NCBI GenBank assembly: GCA_009780445.1
Contig: WRAA01000014.1
Span: forward strand, 1-17,198
Reading direction: 5' to 3'
Length of the DNA stretch: 17,198 nucleotides
DNA from: Defluviitaleaceae bacterium
Lineage (GTDB): Bacteria; Bacillota; Clostridia; Lachnospirales; WRAA01
The notes under the pieces are model-generated. The model saw nothing but the letters and a program-made list of their open reading frames with translations, was not told where the DNA came from and searched no databases. Both the position numbers and the translations under genes were made by a program. Of this stretch, positions 1 through 7,924 are shown piece by piece (position 1 is the stretch's first letter; each line of letters opens with the position of its first letter).

Positions 1-2
1 CC

Positions 3-272
3 CTGGGGCAGGGCAACCTTCCGCCCGCCGCCATCCCCGGGCTTGAAAAGTTTCTGAACAAGGGCATCCCCGTGGTGCTTGTCTCGCGCTGTCTAAGCGG
101 CGTGCCCATGGGCGTGTACGGATATACCGGCGGCGGCAAACGCCTGCAAGACGCCGGCGTGATCTTCACCAACGCGGTCAACGGCCCGAAGGCGCGCCTA
201 AAGCTGCTGGTCGCTCTGGAGCTGTCCAAGACCCGCGCCGAGATCGAAACCATGTTCGCTTACGGAAACTAA
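3..272 (+). CDS. L-asparaginase, C-terminal part (5' end outside window)
   Basis: This is the last 89 codons of an L-asparaginase, which hydrolyses L-asparagine to aspartate and ammonia. The frame is open from base 3 and ends in TAA at 270-272. Visible family features are the segment GNLPPAAIPGLEKFL, then PVVLVSRCLSGVP, then a VYGYTGGGKRLQDAGVIF stretch and a C-terminal helix rich in Lys, Leu and Ala. These match the small C-terminal domain of bacterial type I/II asparaginases. The N-terminal domain with the catalytic threonines lies upstream of the window, so cytoplasmic versus exported type cannot be decided here. A strong terminator follows directly, so this is the last gene of its transcript. 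Confidence 0.8.
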   Translation: MGQGNLPPAAIPGLEKFLNKGIPVVLVSRCLSGVPMGVYGYTGGGKRLQDAGVIFTNAVNGPKARLKLLVALELSKTRAEIETMFAYGN

Positions 273-279
273 CTTCATA

Positions 280-313
280 ACAAAAACTCCGCCTGATCCT
301 GCGGAGTTTTTGT
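280..313 (+). terminator. Intrinsic terminator after asparaginase gene
   Basis: A perfect 13-bp stem (280-292 paired with 301-313) has an 8-nt loop. The GC-rich top (ctccgc/gcggag) is followed by a run of five T on the plus strand. The complementary A run on the left arm means it could also work on the minus strand. Confidence 0.85.
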
Positions 314-316
314 GTG

Positions 317-480
317 TATAGCCATTCAACTTGAAAACACTCCAATCAAACGCAGGATTTTTGCGCAAGTGCTAGGAATGAGGGACGACGCGTACCCACA
401 GGGTACGTTAGGAGTGAATGACGACGCAATTGCGCAAAAAGACAAGTTTGATTGGAGTGTTTTCAAGTTGAATGGCTATA
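317..480. repeat. 164-nt hairpin element with perfect 35-nt inverted ends and RNA-like core
   Basis: Bases 317-351 are the exact reverse complement of 446-480 (35 of 35). Inside, 358-368 pairs perfectly with 430-440 (TTTTTGCGCAA with TTGCGCAAAAA). At the centre, 391-397 pairs with 401-407 around an ACA loop. Between the inner stems, both strands carry the same sequence in direct orientation: 373-392 and 409-428 agree at 16 of 20 positions, with core GGA-TGA-GACGACG. The ends read TATAGCC and GGCTATA, so a TA target duplication of the Tc1/IS630 type is possible. The element lies between the asparaginase terminator and the 3' end of the minus-strand HTH gene. It could be a non-autonomous mobile element (MITE), a structured RNA, or both. 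An open frame across it (312-503) looks like a by-product of the repeat. Confidence 0.75.
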
Positions 481-489
481 AAGAGCAAG

Positions 490-912
490 TCAGTCCGTCA
501 TGACGGAGAAACCGTATTCAACCAGCAGGCTGTCGGCCTCCAGGATGCTCATACCATGCCGGAAGGCGTATTTCAGCAGGGCGTCCCGTTTATGGCGCAC
601 GTAAAAACCGCTGTAGCCCGCAAGTTGCAGGAGGCGTTCGGTTGCCTCCGGCGAAAGCTCCAGCCCGAAGGCCAGCTTGATGACGATGTTGCGCGTGGGT
701 CTCTTCTCGCCGCGGATAAGGTTGTAGAGATAGGGTTCGCTGATACAGGCGTCGGCGACTATGCCGGTCTTGCTTTTGCCGCTTTCGGTGATAAGCGCGT
801 TCAGGAAGCGGTAGAAGTTTTTGTCGTCAAATTCGGCTTCGTTTGACTGTATGTAGCTGTGTATGCTCTGCGTGTTCTCCAGCTCAAAGTCCAGTACGTC
901 CGTCCTCTTCAT
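490..912 (-). CDS. Helix-turn-helix transcriptional regulator (XRE-like)
   Basis: This encodes a 140-aa protein, probably a DNA-binding regulator. Residues about 48-88 read as a Cro/C1-type HTH: a helix with KTGIVADACI, a turn, then SEPYLYNLIRGEKRPTRN as the recognition helix, then the next helix IVIKLAFGL. The N-terminal 45 residues are acidic and of unknown role. The C-terminal 50 residues are helical, with no recognised ligand domain. The frame is open upstream to 969, but the start at 912 is preferred because a GGGGGGA ribosome binding site sits just before it. The gene is divergent from a membrane Ser/Thr kinase with overlapping promoters, so regulation of, or phosphorylation by, the kinase is a reasonable inference. 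Its 3' end is 9 nt from the hairpin element at 317-480. Confidence 0.8.
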   Translation of the reverse strand: MKRTDVLDFELENTQSIHSYIQSNEAEFDDKNFYRFLNALITESGKSKTGIVADACISEPYLYNLIRGEKRPTRNIVIKLAFGLELSPEATERLLQLAGYSGFYVRHKRDALLKYAFRHGMSILEADSLLVEYGFSVMTD

Positions 913-933
913 AAAAGTCCCCCCGGAAAGTTG

Positions 934-962
934 TTGTGCCGCGCCGAGATATATTGTATCAT
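934..962 (+). promoter_or_regulatory. Candidate sigma-A promoter for the kinase gene
   Basis: TTGTGC (934-939) is followed by a 17-nt spacer and TATCAT (957-962). Its -10 overlaps the -10 of the oppositely directed HTH gene, so the two transcripts probably compete or are co-regulated. Confidence 0.4.
953..961 (-). promoter_or_regulatory. Extended -10 promoter for the HTH regulator
   Basis: Read on the minus strand, the sequence is TGATACAAT, an extended -10 element (TGn plus TACAAT). No good -35 is seen at 16-18 nt upstream, which is usual for extended -10 promoters. It lies 40 nt upstream of the HTH start codon and overlaps the -10 proposed for the divergent kinase gene. Confidence 0.45.
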
Positions 963-1006
963 GTTGCAATAGTTTGGGGAAGTCTAATTTTCCGGAGGAT
1001 GAGACG

Positions 1007-2497
1007 ATGGTTGGGAAGTTTGGGAGTTTGCCCGCGCCTGAGAGCTACAGGATTGCGGCGGAGATAGCCGTTCACGAGGACAAGGCCATCTACCGGGCAG
1101 AGGATGAGGACGGCGGCTTGTGCATACTGAAAGTTTTCGGCAAGACATATAAGTACCCGCTCTACGAAGCCTTGGCGAAGCTGGAACACGCGAATATGCC
1201 GCGCATACGCGAAGCTGTGCTGTGCGGGCAGTACTTCTATGTAGTGGAGGAATGGGTGGACGGCAGCACGCTTCGGGATATCTTGGAGCGCGACGGGGCG
1301 TTGGAAACAAAGGCGGCGACAGACATTCTGACACAGCTGTGCGACGTCCTGACATACCTGCACAACCAGTCTCCGCCGATCATACACCGGGACATAACAC
1401 CCGCCAACATCATGATCACGGGCGGCGGCACCGTGAAGCTGCTGGACTTTGACATAGCCAGAGAGTACAAGAGCCAAGCCTCCGCGGACACCGAGCTTGT
1501 GGGAACCAAACCCTTTGCCCCGCCGGAGCAGTACGGCTTCGCCCAGAGCGACCACCGCGCGGATATCTACGCGCTGGGGATGCTGCTGACGGTGATGCTC
1601 ACGAACACTTACGACGTGCAGAGGATAACCGATACGCAGATCAAGAGCGTTGCGCAGCGTTGTATGCGGGTTGCGCCGGGGGAAAGGTTCCAAAGCGCGA
1701 AAAAGCTGCGGTACAAGCTGGAGCGTATCGACGGCGGCAAGCGCGGTTTGCCGGCCCGGCTGATCCTTGCCACTGCGGCCGCGGCGGCTATCGGCATTGT
1801 TGTGCAAACGGGATTCGGCAGTGCGCAACCCTCTGCGCCCGCGCCGGACTTTGTGAACATAAGCGCGCCGCAATCCCCCGTGTACTCCGGGTGGTCGGCG
1901 TGGGTGACGGTGTTTGGCGGAATATCGGAGGACGGCTACAACGCCGAGATGCTGCACCTGGATCCGGAAAACTTTGTGGTGACAATAACCAGCGACCCTC
2001 CGGCCTACGACACCTTCCTGATTCTCGATTCAATGGCCGCGCCGCCGCCTTACGACGAGTTTATCTTCACCCCGGTGGAGGTCCACCTCGACCCGGCAAA
2101 CCGCGAGGACAGAGTGGTTAGCGTCACCGTGGCGTACCTGGGTTTCGAGGAAACGGCCGAGTTCCAAGTTCTTGCCTATGCCGCGACAAACGCCCCCGAC
2201 GTTGTGATCGTAGACCATACTTCGCCGGACGGCGCGGAATCTGTTACGCTTACACGCGCCGCCGTGCGCCGCCACGCGGAAGCGGGGCAGGCCATGCAGA
2301 TTATCCTGCTGCAAGGCACGGTGCTGCTTGACGCGTTGGCCGTATACTCGATCGGGCAGACGGCAAGTTATGACAGCATCAGGTTCGAACTCGTCTCGTT
2401 GGGAGATGATCTGGAGTTCGTCATAACCTCAGGCGGGCAAACCGTCTACGGCGTGGAAGGAAGCGTCAGCATAATCCGGCCGATCGAACAGGATTAG
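1007..2497 (+). CDS. Membrane serine/threonine protein kinase with extracellular sensor region
   Basis: This is a 496-aa Hanks-type kinase. The domain at residues about 12-240 has the ATP-anchoring Lys42 (ILKVF), the catalytic loop HRDITPANIM (Asp129, Asn134), the metal-binding motif as DFD (Asp147) rather than DFG, and APPEQYG (Glu174) ending the activation segment. The usual Gly-rich loop is not recognisable. A single membrane helix follows at about 251-270. The remaining 225 residues should be outside the cell. Residues 409-492 resemble a module in the C-terminal region of the next gene's secreted protein. The start is the ATG at 1007, with GGAGG at 994-998; the open frame upstream to 863 crosses the promoter and HTH gene and is not used. 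The gene is divergent from the HTH regulator, which suggests a signalling pair. The substrate is unknown. Confidence 0.88.
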   Translation: MVGKFGSLPAPESYRIAAEIAVHEDKAIYRAEDEDGGLCILKVFGKTYKYPLYEALAKLEHANMPRIREAVLCGQYFYVVEEWVDGSTLRDILERDGALETKAATDILTQLCDVLTYLHNQSPPIIHRDITPANIMITGGGTVKLLDFDIAREYKSQASADTELVGTKPFAPPEQYGFAQSDHRADIYALGMLLTVMLTNTYDVQRITDTQIKSVAQRCMRVAPGERFQSAKKLRYKLERIDGGKRGLPARLILATAAAAAIGIVVQTGFGSAQPSAPAPDFVNISAPQSPVYSGWSAWVTVFGGISEDGYNAEMLHLDPENFVVTITSDPPAYDTFLILDSMAAPPPYDEFIFTPVEVHLDPANREDRVVSVTVAYLGFEETAEFQVLAYAATNAPDVVIVDHTSPDGAESVTLTRAAVRRHAEAGQAMQIILLQGTVLLDALAVYSIGQTASYDSIRFELVSLGDDLEFVITSGGQTVYGVEGSVSIIRPIEQD

Positions 2498-2597
2498 CCA
2501 TACAGGACTATGCCGCCGGCAGTGGGCATAACGCGTGATAATGTTGTATAGTGGTGGGAGGTCTATTACATCATCACCACAAGGGGAGGCTTTACCG

Positions 2598-4133
2598 ATG
2601 AAGCTACTTGCAACAAAGCGCGTACTTGCCGCGGCACTGGCGGTTGCGGTGTTTGTGTCTGTCGGCGGATACACGAGTGTGTCGGCGGAAGGAGCAAGCA
2701 ACTACGCTTACCACACAGCCGCCGCGGGGTTTGCGGCACCGTTTAGCGTGCCTATCGTCAGCGCGCCCGCACTGGTTGCGGCCATGCACAACGCGGCACC
2801 CGGTCAGGCAACAACTGTCACGCTTGGCGGCGATATCGAAGTAATCTCCGCCATCAGCCTAAGCACCAGCCAGAACATCACGCTCGACACCGGCGGCCAC
2901 GTGCTGGACATCGTAGTGGCCAACCCCGGTTCGTTTGCCATGCAGGTGAACGGCGCGTCTCTTACGATAACCGGCGGCGGAACCGTGAACATACTGGCGG
3001 ATGCCCACATCGCGCTGGACATTTGGAACAACGGCAATGTCGTTGTGGCTGATGACGGCAGCCGGCTGAATCTGACAAACTCCGGCAGTGCCGCGGGTGA
3101 GAGAAGGGCGGTGCGCTCTCTGGGCGGCAACGCCGTTATCCGCGGCGACATCTCCGTCACCGGCCCCGGAGCCGGCCTTTCCCAAGGCGCGACAGGCATA
3201 CGGTCCCGCGGGGGTAACGTAACCCTGCACGGCAGCGTAGTGGTGAACGGATCCTACAGCGTGGGCATATGGGTTCACGAGGAGAGCAACAATGTCAGCG
3301 TAAGCGGCACCGTAACGGCAACCGGAGATTACAGCCAGACCGTGTTGATCTGGCGCAGAACCGGGGATACCAGCTTGTTTGGCAACGCGGGTCCCGACGT
3401 TATAACCATCGGCGGCCAAGCTTACGCCGGCGACGGATATCCCGTGGCACAGCCGCCGGCCGCGCAGGCACCCGGCACGCCCGCGACGCCTGGCGTGGGC
3501 TACCAAGATTGGGGCGGCGTATCAGGCTCGCAAACAGCAACCCTTCCCGTGCCGGCACCGCGCGCGCAGACCCCGAGAATACCCGCCAACAACGGCGACA
3601 TCAGCCTTCAAGCGGCAATATCCGGCAACAACGTGGCCGTTACCATCGCGCCGGATCTGCTGTCCCGGCTTGTAAACAATGCCGAAGGCGGCGTTGTGAC
3701 GATGGACTTTTCGGCGCTGACGGGCGTTGAAACAGCCACGATCCCCCGCGCGGTTTTGAACCGCGTGGCACGCGAAGGCCTGGCTCTGGAGATAATGTTC
3801 TCCACAGGCGGCGTAAGGCTTGATACCGCCGCTCTGTCGGCCATGAGCCGGCCAACTCCGGTCACAGGCCGCAACAACATCACCCTAGCGATGGAACCCG
3901 CGCCAAACGGAGCCGCCTTCTCGATAGCTTCGGGTTCGCAGGCTGTTGAGACGCTTCGCGGCGGCACGGCGACAATCAGCCTGCCGCACACCGCCGCCGG
4001 CAGCGTCACGGCATCCTTTGTCAGAAGAAACGGCTCCCTTTTCGAGCTGGAAACCACCTTCGACCAAGATACGCAAACAGCCGTGTTCACCACCGCAACT
4101 CCCGGAACCTTCGTTCTAAGTTCAGCTGAATAG
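2598..4133 (+). CDS. Secreted surface protein with beta-helix-like region and S-layer-type C-terminal modules
   Basis: This is a 511-aa protein with a clear signal peptide: positive N-terminus MKLLATKR, hydrophobic core 9-22, likely cleavage near SVSA-EG (30/31). Residues about 70-275 are short beta-strand repeats rich in Gly, Asn, Thr and Val (VTLGGDI, ITLDTGGHV, LTITGGGTV and similar), which fits a right-handed beta-helix. A Pro/Ala-rich linker lies at 282-330. Residues about 332-510 resemble the paired modules common in Firmicute S-layer proteins, ending in a TAVFTTATPGTFVLS segment. No SLH domain or LPXTG motif is present, so how it attaches to the cell is unclear. The start at 2598 follows GGGGAGG at 2583-2589. 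A weak promoter candidate (TATAGT, 2547-2552) suggests it may have its own transcript, or it may read through from the kinase gene 100 nt upstream. The ligand is unknown. Confidence 0.8.
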   Translation: MKLLATKRVLAAALAVAVFVSVGGYTSVSAEGASNYAYHTAAAGFAAPFSVPIVSAPALVAAMHNAAPGQATTVTLGGDIEVISAISLSTSQNITLDTGGHVLDIVVANPGSFAMQVNGASLTITGGGTVNILADAHIALDIWNNGNVVVADDGSRLNLTNSGSAAGERRAVRSLGGNAVIRGDISVTGPGAGLSQGATGIRSRGGNVTLHGSVVVNGSYSVGIWVHEESNNVSVSGTVTATGDYSQTVLIWRRTGDTSLFGNAGPDVITIGGQAYAGDGYPVAQPPAAQAPGTPATPGVGYQDWGGVSGSQTATLPVPAPRAQTPRIPANNGDISLQAAISGNNVAVTIAPDLLSRLVNNAEGGVVTMDFSALTGVETATIPRAVLNRVAREGLALEIMFSTGGVRLDTAALSAMSRPTPVTGRNNITLAMEPAPNGAAFSIASGSQAVETLRGGTATISLPHTAAGSVTASFVRRNGSLFELETTFDQDTQTAVFTTATPGTFVLSSAE

Positions 4134-4139
4134 GCACAA

Positions 4140-4180
4140 ACAAGAACCCCCGAAGCCGCTGACGGTTCGGGGGTTCTTGT
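4140..4180. terminator. Bidirectional terminator between convergent genes
   Basis: A perfect 15-bp stem (4140-4154 with 4166-4180) surrounds an 11-nt loop and includes a GGGGG/CCCCC core. T-rich but interrupted tails are present on both sides. It sits between the stop codons of the surface-protein gene (4133) and the RND pump gene (4188), which converge here. Confidence 0.8.
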
Positions 4181-4187
4181 GTTTGTC

Positions 4188-7100
4188 TTAGCGCAGTGCG
4201 GCCTTTCGCAGGGCGCGGGCTTCTCTGCGCCGGCGCGACCGCTCCTTTGTATGCTCGATGGACATGTAGATGGCCGGGATCAGGATGGTGGTGACTATGG
4301 TGGAAAAGGCCAGGCCGAACACGATTACGGTGGCAAGGCTTCGCATCATCTCTGCGCCGTCCGCTTGTGAGATCAGCAGGGGGGTCAGGGCGAGGATGGT
4401 GGTGATGGCGGTTACGAGGATGGGGCGCAGACGCACCGTACCCGCGCGCACTACGGCGTCATAGGCCGTCATGCCGCGCTCGCGCACCAGCAGGTTCGCG
4501 TAGTCGATGAGTACGATAGCGTTGTTGGTGACAATGCCCGCCAGCATTATCAGCCCCATAAAGGCCGTTATGTCGAAGGGGTTGCCAAGGATGAACAGCC
4601 CAAGGATCCCGCCCGTGAGCGCAATGGGTATCGAGAACATCACGATAAACGGGAAGGTGAAGGATTCAAACTCGGCGGCCAGGATCATGTAGATCAGCAG
4701 GATGGCCACCAGCAGGGCAAGGCCAAGATCCATGAAAACTTCCATCATCTGCTGCAGCTGGCCTGTGAACTCCCAGCGGTAGCCGCTTGGCATAATGTAT
4801 TCGGCCATTGCGGCTGTGACAAGGTTCATGACCTCGGCGGGGTTGACGTTTTCGTCCGCAAATTGGGAGCTTACGGAGACGAAGGCCTCCATGTTGGAAC
4901 GCTGGATGGTGAGCGGGATATCGCTGACGATGATCTCGGCCACTTCGTACAGCGGAATGAGTGCGCCGGCCGCCGTGGGTATCAGTATGTTCTGTATCTC
5001 GGTGATATGCTCGAAGAGCGCGCTGTCCTGCCGCACTCGCACGTCCATCTCGCGGCCGTCTATGCGGTATGTCGTGGCGACGGTGCCGGTGACGGCGGTG
5101 TTTACGATGCCGGATACGGAAGCGGGCGAAAGGCCGAAGGCCGCCGCGCGCTGTCTGTCCACGCGTATTGTGGCCTGCGGGCTGGCGACTTCTACAGAGC
5201 TTGACACGTCCCGCGTGCCGGGGATGCCCTCCACAATCTGCATTACGTCGGTGGCGATATCGCGCAGTTCCTCGATATCCTCGCCGTAAATGCGCAGGGA
5301 CATGGCACCGCCCATGCCGCCGCCCATGTTAAACTGCATGGCCGACGCGGTGATCTGCGCACCGGGGATGTCTTGCAAATCGCGCTCCATGGCCAGGCCG
5401 ATCTCATTGGCGGATCTGTCGCGCTCCTGCACGCCGTGCAGGATTACAAAGACCGTGCCGCGGTCAGTCGCCGCGGGGCCAAACCCTTGGCCGCCGACCC
5501 ACGCGAAGAGCGTCTCGACCTCTTCGAAATGCGAAATACGGCCGGTGACTTCCAGCAGCATCTCCTCGGTTTCTTCCACAACCGTGCCGCGCGGCAGGCG
5601 CACGTCTATCTCGACCATGCTCATGTCGGTTTCGGCCATGAACTCAATGCGGGTGAACAAAAGGCTCGCGCCCGTAAGCACTACGAAGGCGAACACCGAA
5701 GCATACGTAACCAATCTGCGGCGCAGGCAGAACTTGAGCGTGCGCTTATAGACGCGGTTGATGGCGGCGATAAACTTGTCAACACCGTTCAGCAAGACGC
5801 CCAGCCATCTGTTCAGTATGAACTTGCGCTCGTGGTTGCCCATGATCTCCTCCGCGCTGAGGATGACGGAACACGCCATCGGCACAAAGGTGAGGGCAAC
5901 AAACAGGGACGACAAAAGGGAGAACGCGATTGTCATGGCCAGCTGGTTAAACAGCTGTGCCGCAAGGCCGCCCGCAAAGGTGATCGGCAGGAACACCGCG
6001 ATAGTAGTGATGGTGGAAGCCGTAACGGACGGCGCGACCTCGCGCGCGCCCTCTATTGCGGCCTTCATCTTAGGCTCGCCTTCCTCCAGCTTGCGGAACA
6101 CGCTCTCCAGTACCACGATGGAGTTGTCGATCAGCATACCCATGCCAAGGGCAAGGCCGCCCAGCGACATTATGTTCAGAGTGATATCCGTGAAGTACAT
6201 CAGCACGAAGGTGGCCACGATAGACACCGGCATAGCCACGGCGATGATGATGGTGGACTTGATGCTCTTCAGGAAGAGGTACAACACCAGCACGGCGAAG
6301 ATGCCGCCCCACATTGCGTTGCTCACAACATTGTCGATAGACTGGTTGATGAAGTCTGCCGGGTTCATGAGTATCGAGAACTCATACGTCGGGAAGTCCG
6401 CGCGGAGCCGCTCGATTTCGGCAACGATCAGGGCGGACACGTTCACCGTGTTGGCGGTGGACTGCGGCTGGATGAATATGCCAAGCGCGGGCAGGCCGTC
6501 GATAAAGGCCACTTCGTTGCCGGTACGCAGAACCTCTTCCACATGGGCGAAGTCGCGCAGATAGATGAGTGCGCCGGCCGGCGTGAAGAAGGGTATGCTC
6601 TCTATGTCCATCAGCGAGTTAAACTCGCCGGAGATACGCAGGCTCATGGATCTGTCGCCCTCGCGCACAGAACCCGCGGGGACGGACGCGTTTTCGGCGC
6701 GTAGGGTCTGCACCACCGTAGCCTCGGATATGCCGAAGCCGCGCAGAGCGTCCTCCTGCAGCATCACTTCGATCTCGCTGTCGATGCCGCCGAAGATCGT
6801 CACCTGTGCCACGCCGTCAATGCGCTCCAGACGGTTCACCACCTGGTTCTCGATGACATTGCGCAGCGCAAGCAAGTTGCCGTCGTGCGCCATAACGCCC
6901 ATCTGGAACATGTTCGCCGCGTCCAGATCTATCTGCATCACTATCGGCGAGCTTGCGTCGGAGGGCAGCATCGGCGCGATCATGTCCAGACGTTCCCGCA
7001 TTTCCAGCGTGGCGAAGTTGATATCTACGCCGTCCTCGAACATAATCGTAATCTGCGACGAACCGTAGCTCGAGCTGCTGTTGATGGTGGAAACGCCGGC

Positions 7101-7322
7101 CACGGTGCCCAGCACGCCCTCCAGCGGAACCGTGACCAGCCTCTCGATCTCGGCAGAGCCCACGCCAGGGTACGATGTCATTACAAACGCGATGGGAATG
7201 TCCATATTCGGCATCATGTCAAGGTTGATGTTGCGTATAGACAGAAAGCCGAACACCATCACGACCAGTATCGCCATAACCGTAGCAACCGGCCTACGTA
7301 CAGAAAACTTAGCAAAATTCAT
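4188..7322 (-). CDS. RND-family efflux permease (AcrB/SwrC type)
   Basis: This 1044-aa protein has the usual RND permease length and two-fold plan. It starts with MNFAKFSVRRPVATVM and a first membrane helix at 12-28. A large extracytoplasmic porter domain follows, then a helix bundle from about 335. The motif GMGMLIDNSIVVLE carries Asp399, matching proton-relay Asp407 of AcrB, with Asn400 where AcrB has Asp408. The second half repeats the plan and has GIVTNNAIVLIDYANLL in place of the AcrB Lys940 region. Both patterns are typical of Gram-positive relatives such as SwrC/YerP. It should use proton entry to export lipophilic compounds, with the lipoprotein adaptor encoded at 9447-10829. The frame is open to 7406, but the ATG at 7322 has AAAGGA just upstream and the normal family N-terminus. 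Three unrelated genes separate it from the adaptor. The substrate cannot be told from sequence. Confidence 0.93.
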   Translation of the reverse strand: MNFAKFSVRRPVATVMAILVVMVFGFLSIRNINLDMMPNMDIPIAFVMTSYPGVGSAEIERLVTVPLEGVLGTVAGVSTINSSSSYGSSQITIMFEDGVDINFATLEMRERLDMIAPMLPSDASSPIVMQIDLDAANMFQMGVMAHDGNLLALRNVIENQVVNRLERIDGVAQVTIFGGIDSEIEVMLQEDALRGFGISEATVVQTLRAENASVPAGSVREGDRSMSLRISGEFNSLMDIESIPFFTPAGALIYLRDFAHVEEVLRTGNEVAFIDGLPALGIFIQPQSTANTVNVSALIVAEIERLRADFPTYEFSILMNPADFINQSIDNVVSNAMWGGIFAVLVLYLFLKSIKSTIIIAVAMPVSIVATFVLMYFTDITLNIMSLGGLALGMGMLIDNSIVVLESVFRKLEEGEPKMKAAIEGAREVAPSVTASTITTIAVFLPITFAGGLAAQLFNQLAMTIAFSLLSSLFVALTFVPMACSVILSAEEIMGNHERKFILNRWLGVLLNGVDKFIAAINRVYKRTLKFCLRRRLVTYASVFAFVVLTGASLLFTRIEFMAETDMSMVEIDVRLPRGTVVEETEEMLLEVTGRISHFEEVETLFAWVGGQGFGPAATDRGTVFVILHGVQERDRSANEIGLAMERDLQDIPGAQITASAMQFNMGGGMGGAMSLRIYGEDIEELRDIATDVMQIVEGIPGTRDVSSSVEVASPQATIRVDRQRAAAFGLSPASVSGIVNTAVTGTVATTYRIDGREMDVRVRQDSALFEHITEIQNILIPTAAGALIPLYEVAEIIVSDIPLTIQRSNMEAFVSVSSQFADENVNPAEVMNLVTAAMAEYIMPSGYRWEFTGQLQQMMEVFMDLGLALLVAILLIYMILAAEFESFTFPFIVMFSIPIALTGGILGLFILGNPFDITAFMGLIMLAGIVTNNAIVLIDYANLLVRERGMTAYDAVVRAGTVRLRPILVTAITTILALTPLLISQADGAEMMRSLATVIVFGLAFSTIVTTILIPAIYMSIEHTKERSRRRREARALRKAALR

Positions 7323-7450
7323 GTGAAATTCCTTTCTTGGTACACAGGTTCTTAAGCCTCCGTATTCCCGGCGAGGCTCTCTTGAAAACAATGGTTCCTC
7401 GTGCAATTACGTTGCCCAAGCATAGGGAAGGATTCAACACTGCGCACGCC

Positions 7451-7855
7451 CTAGAGCATTAACACAGCCCAAGGTAGTAACTGAAAAAACATAACAAGGT
7501 GCAGTAAGAGCACATACCTGCAATAATACCTGATTTTGCGAAGATCATGCGAATCGGTACTGTCGATTTTATACGAAAACTGCAGGAAGTCAAGCTGTTT
7601 GTTAGCGAAAATATCATCACTAAACAAATTTTTGTAATCTTTTGGCGAGACATGTTGCAGTTCCCTCTTGAAAGGCTTCATAAAATGATTCGGACCCAAA
7701 AACCAGTTTGCCAAGTACATTAACACCAATTGCCACCAGGCTAATCTTGGGAATTCAGCCCCTAAAGTTCGCGAAACAACAAGCAATACAGGGACAGCTA
7801 ATAATATTCCCTGTATGCCAAAACAAATCATCAGTCCCTTCTTGACATCATTCAT
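7451..7855 (-). CDS. Small membrane protein, copy 1 (candidate immunity protein)
   Basis: This is a 134-aa protein of no family I recognise. Predicted membrane helices lie at about 8-28, 39-56 and 113-134. A hydrophilic loop of about 55 residues (57-112) contains ELQHVSPKDY and FSYKIDSTDSHDLRK. The start is ATG at 7855, with GAGGG about 9 nt upstream. It is the promoter-distal member of a tandem pair with the gene at 7925-8329. By my count 108 of 134 residues are identical, and 19 of the 26 differences fall between residues 53 and 93. Both copies follow a larger gene with a toxin-like layout, so a role as a membrane-embedded immunity protein with a variable recognition loop is inferred, not shown. 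DNA here is lower in GC (22 of 60 at 7621-7680) than neighbouring genes. Confidence 0.7.
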   Translation of the reverse strand: MNDVKKGLMICFGIQGILLAVPVLLVVSRTLGAEFPRLAWWQLVLMYLANWFLGPNHFMKPFKRELQHVSPKDYKNLFSDDIFANKQLDFLQFSYKIDSTDSHDLRKIRYYCRYVLLLHLVMFFQLLPWAVLML

Positions 7856-7924
7856 GGCGAAACACCCTCATCTGTATGTTAGAATCTGCCCAAGTATAGG
7901 GAAGGATTCAACACTGCGCACGCC

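Noticed and set aside
312..503. 63-codon open frame across the hairpin element
   Set aside because: It has no ribosome binding site, and both ends lie in the inverted repeat. Its repeated GM/GV-x-DDA segments come from the direct repeats of the element. Similar frames may be annotated as hypothetical proteins elsewhere, but the structure points to a repeat or RNA.
913..969. N-terminal extension of the HTH regulator
   Set aside because: It would include the -10 element; the internal ATG at 912 has a strong ribosome binding site.
863..1006. N-terminal extension of the kinase
   Set aside because: It would overlap the divergent HTH gene and both promoters, and GGAGG sits just before the ATG at 1007.
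2498..2597. Riboswitch or leader upstream of the surface-protein gene
   Set aside because: The 100-nt gap has only a weak -10 (TATAGT) and a ribosome binding site; no convincing stem set or terminator was seen.
5373..6704. 443-codon open frame on the plus strand
   Set aside because: It is fully antisense to the RND pump gene, whose reading frame has clear family motifs. Its composition (His, Arg, Gly, Gln) is typical of a shadow frame.
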